From contig NC_060026.1 in assembly GCF_021134715.1 (NCBI RefSeq), positions 5,447,001-5,511,000 on the forward strand: DNA of 64,000 nucleotides, read 5' to 3'. Under the pieces are notes generated by a model. It was not told the DNA's origin and ran no database searches. It saw only the letters and a program-made list of their open reading frames with translations. The position numbers were made by a program, and so were the translations under genes. This stretch comes from Daphnia pulex (Eukaryota > Arthropoda > Branchiopoda > Diplostraca > Daphniidae). Below, piece after piece: positions 1-11,777 of this stretch (the stretch's first letter is position 1; the number at the start of each line of letters is the position of its first letter).

Positions 1-29
1 AATTAAATGAACTTATCCCTCTCATTCAG

Positions 30-2612
30 GTGCGGGAAAAAGCACTTTAATGAATATTTTAGCTGGTTTCAAGTAAAACCCAAAATCCTTAAATTACATA
101 AAAAACAAACGGTTAAATATTAACGCAATAATTTATTTGATCTGAAAAGGGGTTCCAATATGACGGGTGAAGTATTGGTGAATGGCGTTGAGCGCGATCC
201 ACGGATATTTCGGAAAATGTCTTGTTACATTATGCAACACGATGAATTGTGTCCCCATTTAACGGTGATGGAAGCTATGATGTGTTCGGCTAATCTCAAA
301 TTGGCTGATCGAATAAGTCACGAGGAGAAACAGTTTTTGGTAAGAAATAAATTCTATTTATAATATCTGCAAAATATATCATTTTTGGACTTTTATCTTT
401 TTTTCAGGTTTACGAAATTTTGGAAACAATGGGACTTAAAGATTGTGAAAATACTCGAACACTGAATCTATCTGGTGGTCAGCGGAAACGTCTGGCTATT
501 GCCCAGGAACTGGTTAATAATCCACCCGTCATGTTTTTCGATGAACCTACAAGGTACGATGAAAATTTAATCAATTGGTATATAATATAACAGAAGAGAT
601 TACAAATATTTTAAAATATTATTTCGGAAATAGCGGATTGGATAGCTCTTCTTGCATGCAGTGCATAATGCTGCTCAAACAACTAGCTCAAGGTAAGTGT
701 TGCGTTACTTCCATTTGAATAACGTTTAAAATTATAATTTTTCTTTTTACATAAATTTTTACATAATTTTTTTTCGTCGTTTTAGGAGGGCGGACGATCA
801 TTTGCACGATCCATCAACCGAGTGCCAGATTATTCGAAAAATTTGACCGACTCTACCTTTTAGCCGAAGGCCAATGCATCTATAGAGGAATAACCGGAGG
901 ACTTGTGCAGTTTTTATCCTCTCTCGGTATGGACTGCCCAAGTTACCACAATCCAGCTGATTTCGGTATTCATTTATCAAACCTAACAAATCGTAAATTT
1001 AGAAACTCATGGTCTTTTCTTTTCCCTGCACGATATAGTGATAGAAATTGCCAATGGAGAGTACGGGGATAATGGGTAAAAGAAACAAGATACAAATTTG
1101 TTTTAGGAATTATTTTTGACGATATTATTATTTGACGTATAGAATACATAAACTGGTAGTTGCTGTGTTAACTGGCAAATGCAATAATTGGAATCAGGAT
1201 TCCAGCAGTCAAAAGTCCTTAACCTCCGTCATCGATGAAACCAGCAAAGTCGTCGATTCATATGTTGGTAAGTAAATTCAACACAATCACATTTCTAAAA
1301 CTCAAATGGAAACTATGAAAGATTCTAATCAAATCGAAATATTCGCTTAGACGTATCTGGGACAAAGGCGCAAATCACCGTTTCTATTGGGCCACCAAAT
1401 TGCGAAAATGTTGCCCGTGCGACCGATTGTTTACTCGATTCTGACGACAACTTGCCGTCACGTTGTTCGTCATTTCCTACTTCGTGCTGGGCGCAGTTTT
1501 TGATTCTTTTGCGCAGAACGTTCATATGCATCATGAGAGATCAGGTAGGATTCTTTCAACATTGACAAAAAATGGCGTGTAATTGATCGCTGATTTTATA
1601 CTTTAGACTTTAACGGGATTGAGGGTTGCGTCACATCTGATCGTCGGTCTTATCATCGGGTTGCTTTATTTCGGCATCGGCAATGAAGCGTCGAAAGCGT
1701 TTAGCAATTCAGGTTCTCTTTTCTTCGGTCAACTTTTCCTCATGTTTACCGCGATGATGCCCACTGTTCTTACTTGTAAGTATAATTTAGCGCTTTTACT
1801 TCAAGCAATGCAAGTTAAAGGCTTAATCGGTTTTTCTTTTAAATAGTTCCGATGGAGATGGCAGTCCTAATGAGAGAGCATTTAAATTACTGGTATTCCC
1901 TGAAAGCATATTACCTTGCCAAAACGGTAGCCGATCTTCCATTTCAGGTAAGTCACGAAATTCTAAGTTCAAAAAGTGCAGTTAGTTATGAAATAATTTT
2001 TTTAATATTTTTATTTTGATTTCAGTTGGTATTTCCTACACTCTACGTAGTCATCGTCTATTTTATGTCGGACCAACCTTGCGAACCGATGCGATTTTTC
2101 ATGTTCTTAACGATGAGTGTCATGACCAGTTTAGTAGCCCAAAGTCTCGGCCTCGTCATCGGAGCAGCCATGGATCTACAGGTATATATCAAATTAATGT
2201 TTAGAAAAAAGAAATGTAATATATTTTTTAAAAAAATCCCGTTTCATCCAATTCTCTCATTTAAAAGGCCGCCGTTTTTCTTGGTCCGGTAACCACAATT
2301 CCAATTTTGCTGTTCTCTGGATTCTTCGTGACACTGGACACGATCCCACCGTATTTGCGTTGGCTGTCTTACGTTGCCTACGTGCGCTACGGTTTCGAAG
2401 GGACGTTGCTGGCCATCTACGGATTCGATCGCCCCAACATGCACTGCTCCGAAGCCTATTGCCACTACAGGTCTCCCGTCAAATTTCTCGAAGAGTTCGA
2501 TGTCCGCCATTCTCTCTACTGGGTTGATTTAGTTGTCTTGTCAGGATTCTTTGTGGTACTAAGGCTGATTGCCTTCTTCGTCCTCAAGTGGAAGCTACGG
2601 TCTCAGCATTAA
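30..2612 (+). CDS. ABC transporter G family half transporter, ABCG1/ABCG4-like (3' part)
   Basis: Twelve exons join in consistent phase: 30-72, 150-339, 408-553, 634-692, 786-965, 1039-1075, 1143-1267, 1351-1544, 1607-1775, 1847-1947, 2026-2181, 2268-2612. They give about 580 residues; the N-terminus lies left of the window. The nucleotide-binding domain shows Walker A (GAGKST, exon 1), Q-loop (YIMQHD), signature [12 protein letters not shown], Walker [10 protein letters not shown]-loop SGLDSS and H-loop TIHQPS. The membrane domain follows ([12 protein letters not shown], then several hydrophobic helices) and ends in KWKLRSQH. The order NBD then TMD is that of ABCG half transporters, which dimerise. 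The YVRYGFEG...[10 protein letters not shown] extracellular loop near the C-terminus resembles ABCG1/ABCG4 rather than White. Sterol or lipid export is the usual role of that subgroup; the substrate here is unknown. All boundaries are GT..AG and no lesion was seen. Confidence 0.93.
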
Positions 2613-2637
2613 TAATCAATCGTTTCTATCCTTAAAT

Positions 2638-2643
2638 AATAAA
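2638..2643 (+). terminator. Polyadenylation signal AATAAA of the ABCG gene
   Basis: A canonical AATAAA lies 25 bases after the stop codon of the ABCG gene. The 3' end would be expected 10-30 bases downstream. Confidence 0.5.
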
Positions 2644-2659
2644 TTAGTTTTCTTTGACC

Positions 2660-5600
2660 TCCAAGTGCCACTCAATTTACCTTCCTGATTACCAAGGGAC
2701 TATACATATAAACCCACTCTCTGAATAGTGTATGCGGATTCCAGTGGATTACTATGCACAAGATTTTGACGACATTTCTTAATGACGAGGTCAACTCTGC
2801 TAAACTGCGAACATGCACTGCTGCTTGATTTCGAGGTCGTCCGAATATAAGTTGGTGGGTCTCCCTCTAATTAACTGCCTAATGTTTGTAATCTTCATCG
2901 TTAAAGAAAGATCTAGTTCTCTGAGATGCGCTTCCCCAGTTACTGATTACCGCAATCGAGTATATTTGCCCTCTGGATTCGTGACGAGTGTGTGTTAGAC
3001 TAACTTTAAAATAGTCTTTCAGAGCAAAGAAGAAACCCTCCAGTGTCTTTGTCACCTTTTCCCCCATGAAGACATTCCTGCAACCAGTATTTGATTGTTC
3101 CCTTCATGATTATAGTTAATAATCATAATCTATAGTATTATGTAACGTGCTCTTGAACTCTCTCCCTTTTTGCCGATTTGTTGGCGTTAGTTTCAGCATT
3201 CATCGTTACATTCTCCGGAAACGTGTATTCTGAATGGTGATTGGTGAATGTATCCTTTTTTATACACGCGAAACGAATTGCAGTCTTACTTTTTAAAACA
3301 TCATCAGACTTGTTCGATTAAGTATTTGACAGCTTTGTCGTTCAATTTTAAATAATAATTTAAAAAACACTTAATTATCGCAGCGAATGTTACAGACAGG
3401 GCTCTTATTGAGTCGTTGAGCGGATGATTTACTTCGTCAAAGATTCACTGAATAAGCGCAACACATTACTTTATACCAAAAAGTAGAATTTAAAGTAACT
3501 ATACAAAGCAAAATTTTTGAGCAGTTATGGTATGTTTGAGTGTATCCAATTTGGGTATATAGCTACTTTATCAAGGCCCGCGTACATACGCGTACATGGG
3601 ATGGAAGTCCTTGTTCTTCTTGTAGAACGAAATGATGTCCCAGATGATCGATGTTGCAATTTATATGCAACATGCAGCGACATGCAGTAAAGCTGACAGC
3701 CAATAAGTTTGCCACTATCAGGGAATCATCAGTTACTTGTCACATCCACGAACTTACTCAATAGACTTGTTTGACTTTGAATTGACTCACCATATACAAT
3801 GGAAAAGACATTCACAAGCGAAATCTTAAACGAATAAGTAAACAATGTTATGAATAATTTATTTTTTGGTTTCTCAAGTATTATTTTAATTAAGGTGAAA
3901 TCGACACACTATTAGGCTAGCTGATTGCCTCGCCAATCAAGCCCACAAAATTCGGACACATTGTTTCTAATCAACTTATATTGCTAATGAAATGATACAC
4001 TATTTGATAAATGAAAGCTGACGATGATGGAATTATGATTTAAATTTTATTTGGCATATGCAACTAACTCTGAAAGTGGATAGTGCATGCCTGGCTTGAT
4101 CCGAGAGCCACTGCCGTCTCAAGTGTAACATGCAAGATATTTTATATTTGATATATTTACGAGTTACTCAACATATCGAATAACATCTCCCGTTCGGCTT
4201 ATCCATTTGAGTCTGCCGGTTCTGGAAAACAGTGTGCGTAACCAACACTTTAATAGGGAGGATCCTATTATAATCATCGAACCCTGCGTGTATAGCTATA
4301 GCCTTGTGTCTCATGTAATGTAGGCTGCTACAACGGAAAACTGAGCTGGCCGGGTATCATTTAATCGTATTAAGCCTTATTAAGGCCAAGGGGAAAAAGA
4401 GAAAAACGAGTTAGAGCTGATGATGATCTGATCTGGGGGGGTTGAGTGGGAAAACTTCTTTTTATTTATTCTTACCTCATTCTTATAGACTGGCATTTTG
4501 TGTGGCCCCTGCCTGATTGTGTATGCCTTGTGTATATCCTTTTGGAAATAAAATAAAAATCGTAACCATCTGGTCGCTGCTGATAACCCCAATTTCAAAT
4601 AAGGATTGGGGCAAAAGATGTCCAGAGTTGGCTATTTAGTCAACAGCACAAACCCCGTGACAATAGTCATCATGGGATTTCTCAACGCTTTTAAGTTCAC
4701 AGATGACGCACACATTTCCAAAAAGAACTGATATTTTTGTTTATTACTAAGCAATTATAGGTCTGGTTACAAATAGATAACGCAATCGTCACTTTTTTTT
4801 TAAATCCTGTTTTCCTTATTCGCTCCCCCCATCGAAAAACAAAACTTAACAAAAATATGAACAAACGACGGAAAAATAAAAATAATTCTTGCGCATTGGA
4901 GTTGCATGCCTTTTTGGCTTTTTCCGAGGTGCAAAGTTTCAGATATTTATTTAGGGTGTTTCAAAATGTGAACCATCCTGTGCGGCTATGCGCCTGCCTG
5001 AGGGCTCTCAAGCCCCGAGGCTGAGCGACCCTGCCGCCGCCACGGTGTATATATTTCTCGGACATGCTTTTTCGTTGGGGGGGAAGTCAGCAGAGTCAGT
5101 TGAGGTTTTGCCGTCGTGCCAGTCGGTTGTACATTTCGGGCAATGGGAAACACCCAGTCAGAGTGTTAAACTGAATTTAAGAACCCCCAGTTCCAAGATT
5201 GGTTGCCAGCATAGAGAAAAACAATAACTGATTAAATAACGGATAAACAAAATTGTGTGCGTCTAAATGTGTGGCGATTGGCCAGCTGTGCAGAGGATTT
5301 AGCCATTTCGACTGGTAAAGTCTCTTTTTTATTTTCAAAAGTCTAGTTAGTTAGTTATAAGCGGTGAATTCGTGCTAGATTGAACTGCAGCAAAATGAGA
5401 ATTTTGTGTGATCGATCAACGTTGAGCGTCCATGTGTCTAAACCCCGTCGGCTTTTGCAATGAAGGGAATCGTCAATTAAAATCGGCTTTTCCTTTGGAT
5501 TAAGCCAGCAGATAAATTGGCAAAAGAAACGCGGCAAGCTCGGGTGGGATCAACACGCAATGTGGTGCATCTTGTGCCCAGGCCAACTCGTAAAATAAAA

Positions 5601-6470
5601 TAAATGATGTGTGTACACCTGTCTGAGAATAAGAGTCGCCCGACCGCCTTCAATATCTATCGGATGATAAATCTCTCAGACTCTGGAGAAAATTGCCGTC
5701 ATTTTTTCTCGGTATTGAAAGAGAGAGAGAGAGAACTCTTGAACGAAAAAGAAAAAAAACTGGGCATACACATATATATAAGAGTTCTGGAAAAGGATAA
5801 AAACAAAACACAACCTACAGCATTCATAAGGGCAGTCAAGGCGTTCGTATAGCCGCCAGGCGTCATTCTCAGCTGGCTCCGAAAAGTCTGAGCGGTTCTC
5901 ATCTTCATAACTCTTCAAACCCAGTCGCCTGGCGCAGCTCTTTTCTCTTTTACCCTTCCCCTTCCACCCGACACGACAGTTTAAATGAAAAAGTTCGTTT
6001 TTCTTTTTTTTACAGATCAAAATCAAAAAGACTTTTCGGAGGGAGAACAAAAAAAATGACCAAGATTTTCAATAGATTTTTAAAAAACAAAATATTTTAT
6101 CCAGAAAAAAAAAAAGAAATACAAATTCTTTTTCCCTGTTATTCTCTTTGGTAGAAGACATCATCTAAGGGGACGTAGTATATAGTGACTTCCTGCCTAA
6201 TTGTTGGCTGATAAAACCGGAAGAGAGGGGGTCAAGCCTTTTGTTGACTGTGTGCAGATGTGGCGGAGGATATGCCCGTCACCTTTTTTTTCAGACCTTG
6301 TTTGGTGTTGGAATGTCAAGTCTCTTTTACGGCTCACTAATTCACTGGATAATATGTGCCTTATTCCTTATCAACCGAGTTTTCCTGGACGTCCGTTGAT
6401 GTACAACACTTTGTCCGATTATTATGAAACTTTTGTCATTTTGATTTTATGAACTCTTTGTATTACATAG
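2660..6470. other. Non-coding stretch, no gene recognised
   Basis: I see no ORF with domain or splice support on either strand. The sequence is AT-rich with simple homopolymer runs. A short GC-rich island at about 4980-5130, containing TATATATTT (5048) and two TCAG initiator-like motifs (5087, 5096), could be a promoter for the downstream plus-strand PDZ gene, but the TATA-to-initiator spacing (41 or 50 bases) is too long, so this is weak. Confidence 0.5.
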
Positions 6471-6572
6471 GTTGTGCCAAAGTCCTCACTCGACTGGAAA
6501 TCGTAGCCATTTGGACAGGAGTGGATCTGGAAGGAATCGAAATTTTAAAATTTCTACCAATTTATTCACACA

Positions 6573-6593
6573 ATGGATTTTGTTATTCTTCAA
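6573..6593 (+). CDS. Candidate first coding exon of the PDZRN3-like gene
   Basis: An ATG at 6573 opens a seven-codon reading frame, MDFVILQ, that ends exactly at a strong donor (CAA|GTAAGG). The exon boundary is phase 0, as is the acceptor at 15927, so splicing would give FVILQ|VNG, the usual residue sequence at the third strand of a PDZ domain. An upstream acceptor-like TTACATAG at about 6463-6470 would make the whole exon 6471-6593. The resulting protein would carry only the C-terminal half of its first PDZ domain. The chance of a coincidental seven-codon match is real; transcript data are needed to decide. Confidence 0.35.
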
Positions 6594-9500
6594 GTAAGGA
6601 ATCTCTTCTTTTTATTGATTTAACTTGATTTATGGAACACGTCTGCACAAGAGAGGTGCATGCATAATTTCCCCGCGTGGAAATCTCCTTCGAATTTTAG
6701 CCGCAATATCAAAATAACAAATGAGCCCTAAAAGTGGGAGGGAAATGAATGTTTCCCCCCAAAAAAACATCAGCATTGGGAAAACAAAAAAAATACCATG
6801 TGTGTTGGATATAAGACGAGTGTTGGTCTGCGTCCATGAGAGAATGTGAGTTATTCATAAAAGAGAAAAAATCTCCCGAAGGACACGTTCTCGAATGGTT
6901 GGAAATCTTTTGTAGCCCTCCCTCAGTCAGATCGTTGCCTGTTTTGAAAGGGAAAATGGGTTCAATCACATATTTATTTATATATTATATAGTCTTTCAA
7001 GGGAATCTAACCATCGTGGGAGGTCCTTTAAATGCTAATGTGGCAGTTGTGGCACTTGTGATGGTTACCTGAAACCACAGCACAGCCAACGTAGCACAGC
7101 ACAGCACAGCATGTCCTGTTTCGTATCTTTTGTACATGCCCAAATAACGCTATCCGTCCATCGACGTTTCGTCTTGAATTATTTTGCACTTAATCAATTC
7201 TTTTTTTCCGGTTTTGCCGACAGCTCTCCAGGGTAGGTAGGGTCTATACCATAACCAAAACATCGGATTTTTTTTTCTTTAATAAAAAAAAAAAAAAGTG
7301 GTGAAAATTTCATTTATCCACACCGAAAGTTTAGTGGAAGAAAAATTTATTTTTCGGTAACCGCAACCGAGTCAATAGAAGAAGTATTGGGGGCTCTCAA
7401 AAGTAACTCTTGGCCGGGGGGTTATTGTTATTCCACTGCCGACTTTCAAAATTGAAACTCAAATGGGCGATGGTCGTGCACGAAATGTGGTTTCTTCCCA
7501 ACTTTCAGATGCTTGCCAAAGTGATTTGGGGCTGATTTCGCCCATTTATTTCCCTTAAATTTCCTTTCCTTGAAAATAATCGTAAAAAGGATCACCGCGC
7601 CACCAGCATGGGTGCAATTCAATTTGAAAAGAAAAAAGAAAAAAAAAAGGATCGTGACCGATATCTTTTCAAATATCTTCGAGGGCGGGAAACGGAATGG
7701 AATATACCACCTTATTGTAAAACTAGCTAGGAGAGAAAGCTTATTCATCCGTCAAATAAGGAAAATTCCGTCGTCTATTATACTACAATTTTATGGAAGT
7801 TCTTTCGACGGTCCTTGGCTCGATGGTAGAACTGAAACGTACGACTGGGAAACATGTCTGCATACATTTACCTTGTTTTATTTTAATCGATTCAAAAGTT
7901 TTTGCAGTCATTTTTGGTATTCCATTTTATTGGCCCTGTTTGGTATGTCCCAACTTGGAAATAGACGAAGTTACTTTTTGTAGTTGTAATAATATCCGTC
8001 AATGATACAATTGCCTTTGCCGATTCTAAAATACGCCGGAAGCGTGCCTAGGTTTTCAAACACAAATGGCATGTAGTGGTACCACATATCCTGGACATTT
8101 GGAGTCAATTGGGTTAAAAAAAAGTTTTCAAGAAGAACAAGTTCTTGGCGTGTGTATTTTTCCAAACTTTTTGCCTTCCTTTTTGTTCGTGGCCAGTCTA
8201 TTGATGATGGGTTCATGCGTGTAGTAGTTTGAAAGTCTCGTGCATTAGGATATATCCGTGTGGTTTCCGTTCGTCATGGTTGGAAGCTCAAACAGTGAAC
8301 ACTTCTGACAAACAGCATGTCTTAGTCTTAGTCTCTCTCTCGACGTCTCTTTCCTTCCCCCCTAGCGTTTCCTATTTCTTGTTCAGAAATGCGCTGGATT
8401 CCAAGTAACGCCGACTTATTTAGCTGCAAAAGAGAAAAAAAAAGCTACGCATCAGGCCCATCTTTTTCTATGGGCGGATTCAATTATTTATATGCCGGCC
8501 CTTTCTTTCTCTAAATCATTCGCCATTATTTTTGGGCGCCCCGGCCGTACGTTGGCAGAAACACGCGGGCGTGATAATCGACGCAATAAGCCACCAATCG
8601 TCTGCAAGTCTGCATCATAATTTATCCCCTTGAATGAAGAATGAAGAATGAAATGTGCGATATAATTCCGAGTTTAGAGAGAGTCTGACTATAAGTCAAT
8701 CCTGGCTATTGGCTATACATAGCACTTTTCCTACTTTTCCTTGTTGGCGTTCTCTCGCCTAGCGTTCTCAATCCAATCTTGTAACGTGCTTCTCTTTTTT
8801 CTCTTTTTTCTTCACGCCCAAAAGTCTGGCCGTTACAACCACGACAGACTCTCGTTTTGGCCTCACCATGCGACCCATGCATTGCCATCAGCACGAGAGC
8901 TTCTAATGTTTTCTTTCCCCCCTCTTATTTCCTAGTTGGTTGCAGCCTTCCTTGGCTACTACTACACTACGTACTACGCCGAGATTTTTATGTTTCTTCT
9001 CCGCGTTTCTCCGCGTTTCTCCCCCTTTTTCTTCACATTTCCCTCTAGTTCCATTTTTTTCCTCCTCTTCTTTCCTCCTCTTTCCTCCTCTTTCATTCCT
9101 CTCTCCTTTCGTCTCCTTCTTCATCTTTTCCCCGTACATAAGAAACAAGAATAGCTTCGCGTGTTTTCAACAACCGCCCTTTAATGACCAAATATTTTTC
9201 AGCTGATTTCCAGGCAAACGCATAATTTTTGACGGGAATCAACTCGCCAGATTCTGCTGGCATCCATTTTTTAATATCGACAGCAATTCCCTTGTCGACG
9301 TTTAGACGTGTCACACTGAAAATCGCAACTGAACCGAACAAAAAAGCGCATACACCATTACACCAACAAAGAGAAAACTAATCGGGAGCTGCTAGTAAAT
9401 GTGTGTTTGTGTGTCACGCCGTCTCTCCGTATCGTTTACCGCCAGTCACTTCTTCAAAAGTTACCGGTACTTTTCTCGACTGGAGAGTCGATGACGTCTA

Positions 9501-11777
9501 AAACAACCCCATGGTTTTAATCACGGGTGGTGAATCATAAATGATTGATCATAACATAGATTGAAAACAATGTTACAGTCAGAGAAAAAGTGGCGATTGT
9601 ACACCTATAAAAATCATAAATACCGATGGGGGGAAGTTAATGTTTTTCGCGATTAAACATACACAATTTTAGTTTTCTTGATAATACCAGTGTAACTGTC
9701 AAGTGCGGGTAGACCAAAAGATTCGGGAATGTTCTTCTTCTTCGTTTCAGGTACCAGTTTTTGAATGGCACATTTTCTTTGATCTAGCAGCTGCGCAATT
9801 GAGAATATTGTGTGTGGCACTTTTGATCATTGTGTGGTGTTTTCCTTCAATAGTCTAACCTGGGGGGTTCTCAACTTCTCACTCAGCGGTAACCGAAGAA
9901 AAACAAGACCAAAGGGAAAATGTTCCCCGCCACTTATCCGTACTCGATACGTGACTTTGGGTGTGATTTCAGAATTGCAATCTTAGTCACTTCTTGTCAC
10001 GAAGTGCCATTCGAAACCTATTGTAAAGGTGGAGTTACAAAAGACGAGTCGACGTGACGTACACATTTTTTGACTTTCTAAAGTTTCCTTCTAAACACAT
10101 CAGCGCGATATTTGGGAGCCAAGACACAAATTGTACTTTTGAAAAAAGTTCAAATTTTCCTCCTGTGGCAAATGCCGAGAGAGATGAGGCGAATTGTGTT
10201 GTGTAATCGGGGCGGGACAGTTCGGGTAAAATTAGTAATTACGAATCTAAGTATATGTTTAAGATATCAGATTGCCATATACAGCACCTCCCCATCTTAT
10301 AGTAGGGGGCAAAAAAAATCTGAAAACATGGAAATTCTCCGAATAATTTTTCGGCTGGTACACCTCCAATCCTACATGATTCAAAGGTTTCGTGACGAGT
10401 TTTATTCTTTGTTGTCTGTCTTTCTTTCAAGACGCTTCACGGTGTTGCCCATTTAGGGATGTGTCTTGCCAAGTTGCTATGCGCCAAAGCACTTTCGTAG
10501 GTCTCGTTTCAGTTTTCAGATTGGAACAATCTCAAGTTTTCATGCGCGGATTCGATAGGGTCCTCTTTTAGGGAAAAAAGAGATAAAAATGAAATAGTAT
10601 AAGATGTACTTTCAGCGAACCGAAATGATGGCGTTTGAAAGTTTACTAACGGCTACAACAGCGACGGCACAAGGATAAGATCAAACAAACACCAACTGTG
10701 TCGGTGAGAATCCTGCAAAAACACAAGAGTGCCAGTATAAGATTAGAATGGATTATAGAGGGATATCGGGTTTAATAATTCTAAGGTAATACTTCCCCGT
10801 TTCAATTCTATCAACTGCCAAATGGTTGATCTCCAGCGCAGATCTAACTAGCAATTATCATTTTTTATTGAAAGGCATTGAATAATCTTAATGTCAATTA
10901 AGATTATTCAGAAAATGAACTGAAATCCATTTATAATTTTATGTTTATACCTGCATATCCATGTGGATAAAGAAGTAAAATCCTGGTTGCCATTTGAGAT
11001 TTAATTGTATTTTCACAGGGAAATGGGTACTTTTACTTAGTGCGTATTCCTTTTAACTGATATGCAAAACTCCCAGCTGATTTCCCCTTAAAATTTTCAC
11101 TGAGAGATTTACATTTAAAAAAAAAACAACTATTCCATTCGCTATTTCTTGGAAGTTAAGATAGGGTGCTGCCTTGTTTAAGGCGTTGACTACTTGACTG
11201 AATGCCAATTTTCCAATGAGGTGACCTAGAGAACCATTGCGCCATAGAGCCAACTATTAATTTTGGTTTTATTTGTCATTTCGTTTGCCTCTCATAGACA
11301 TAACGTCTGCAAACAGCCCTTGGTAATGTGGATGTTCTCACTATGTGCAGTCATTGATTGGTGGAAAGGGGGAGGTTGTTTGACTCAGAACAAACAGACA
11401 CACAATTCTTTCAGGCTTGTTTAAACACAGACAGTCAACACTGCGCTGAGTTTGTGCTAAAATATCCCTGTGAGGCTGTGACGAAGTGGCGTTTGCCTTC
11501 GCTTCAGATTGCCTTGTAAATCACATGTTTTAAAATTTGGCAGCTTCAGTCCCCTTCTCTCCCATATAACTAAAGATTTCACACAATTTATTTTATGGCG
11601 TTGTATAAAGGACATCATTTTCTTTCCCAGCGTTTTGAAACTGCTATTCTAATTTACCGTTAACAAATGCTCCTAGTTGAACAATAACTAAATTAGACGA
11701 AAAAAAACACACACACACAAAGTTTTCAACAAAGTTTAAAAATTGAAACTTTAATGAACAATTAACAGTTTAAGTTA
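6594..11777. other. Non-coding stretch, probably intron or intergenic
   Basis: No gene is recognised. Two minus-strand open frames (7971-8216 and 9093-9341) have a protein-like composition but no domain, partner exon or convincing splice site. A CAGCA/CACAG microsatellite lies at 7077-7111, and the pyrimidine-rich tract at 8740-9140 is listed separately. If the exon at 6573-6593 is real, all of this is the first intron of the PDZ gene. Confidence 0.5.
8740..9140 (+). repeat. Long pyrimidine-rich (CT) tract
   Basis: The plus strand is strongly enriched in C and T, most densely at 9000-9130 where TTCTCC, TTTCC and CCTCTT blocks alternate with few purines. It is low-complexity sequence and explains several spurious open frames on both strands. 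Confidence 0.7.

Noticed and set aside
5040-5130. TATA/initiator promoter of the PDZ gene
   Set aside because: The TATA-to-initiator distance is 41 or 50 bases instead of about 30; kept only as a remark in the intergenic entry.
7971-8216. Minus-strand open frame with protein-like composition (VQDMWYHYMPFVFENLG)
   Set aside because: No family recognised, no acceptor or donor of quality, and no linked exon apart from an equally isolated frame at 9093-9341.
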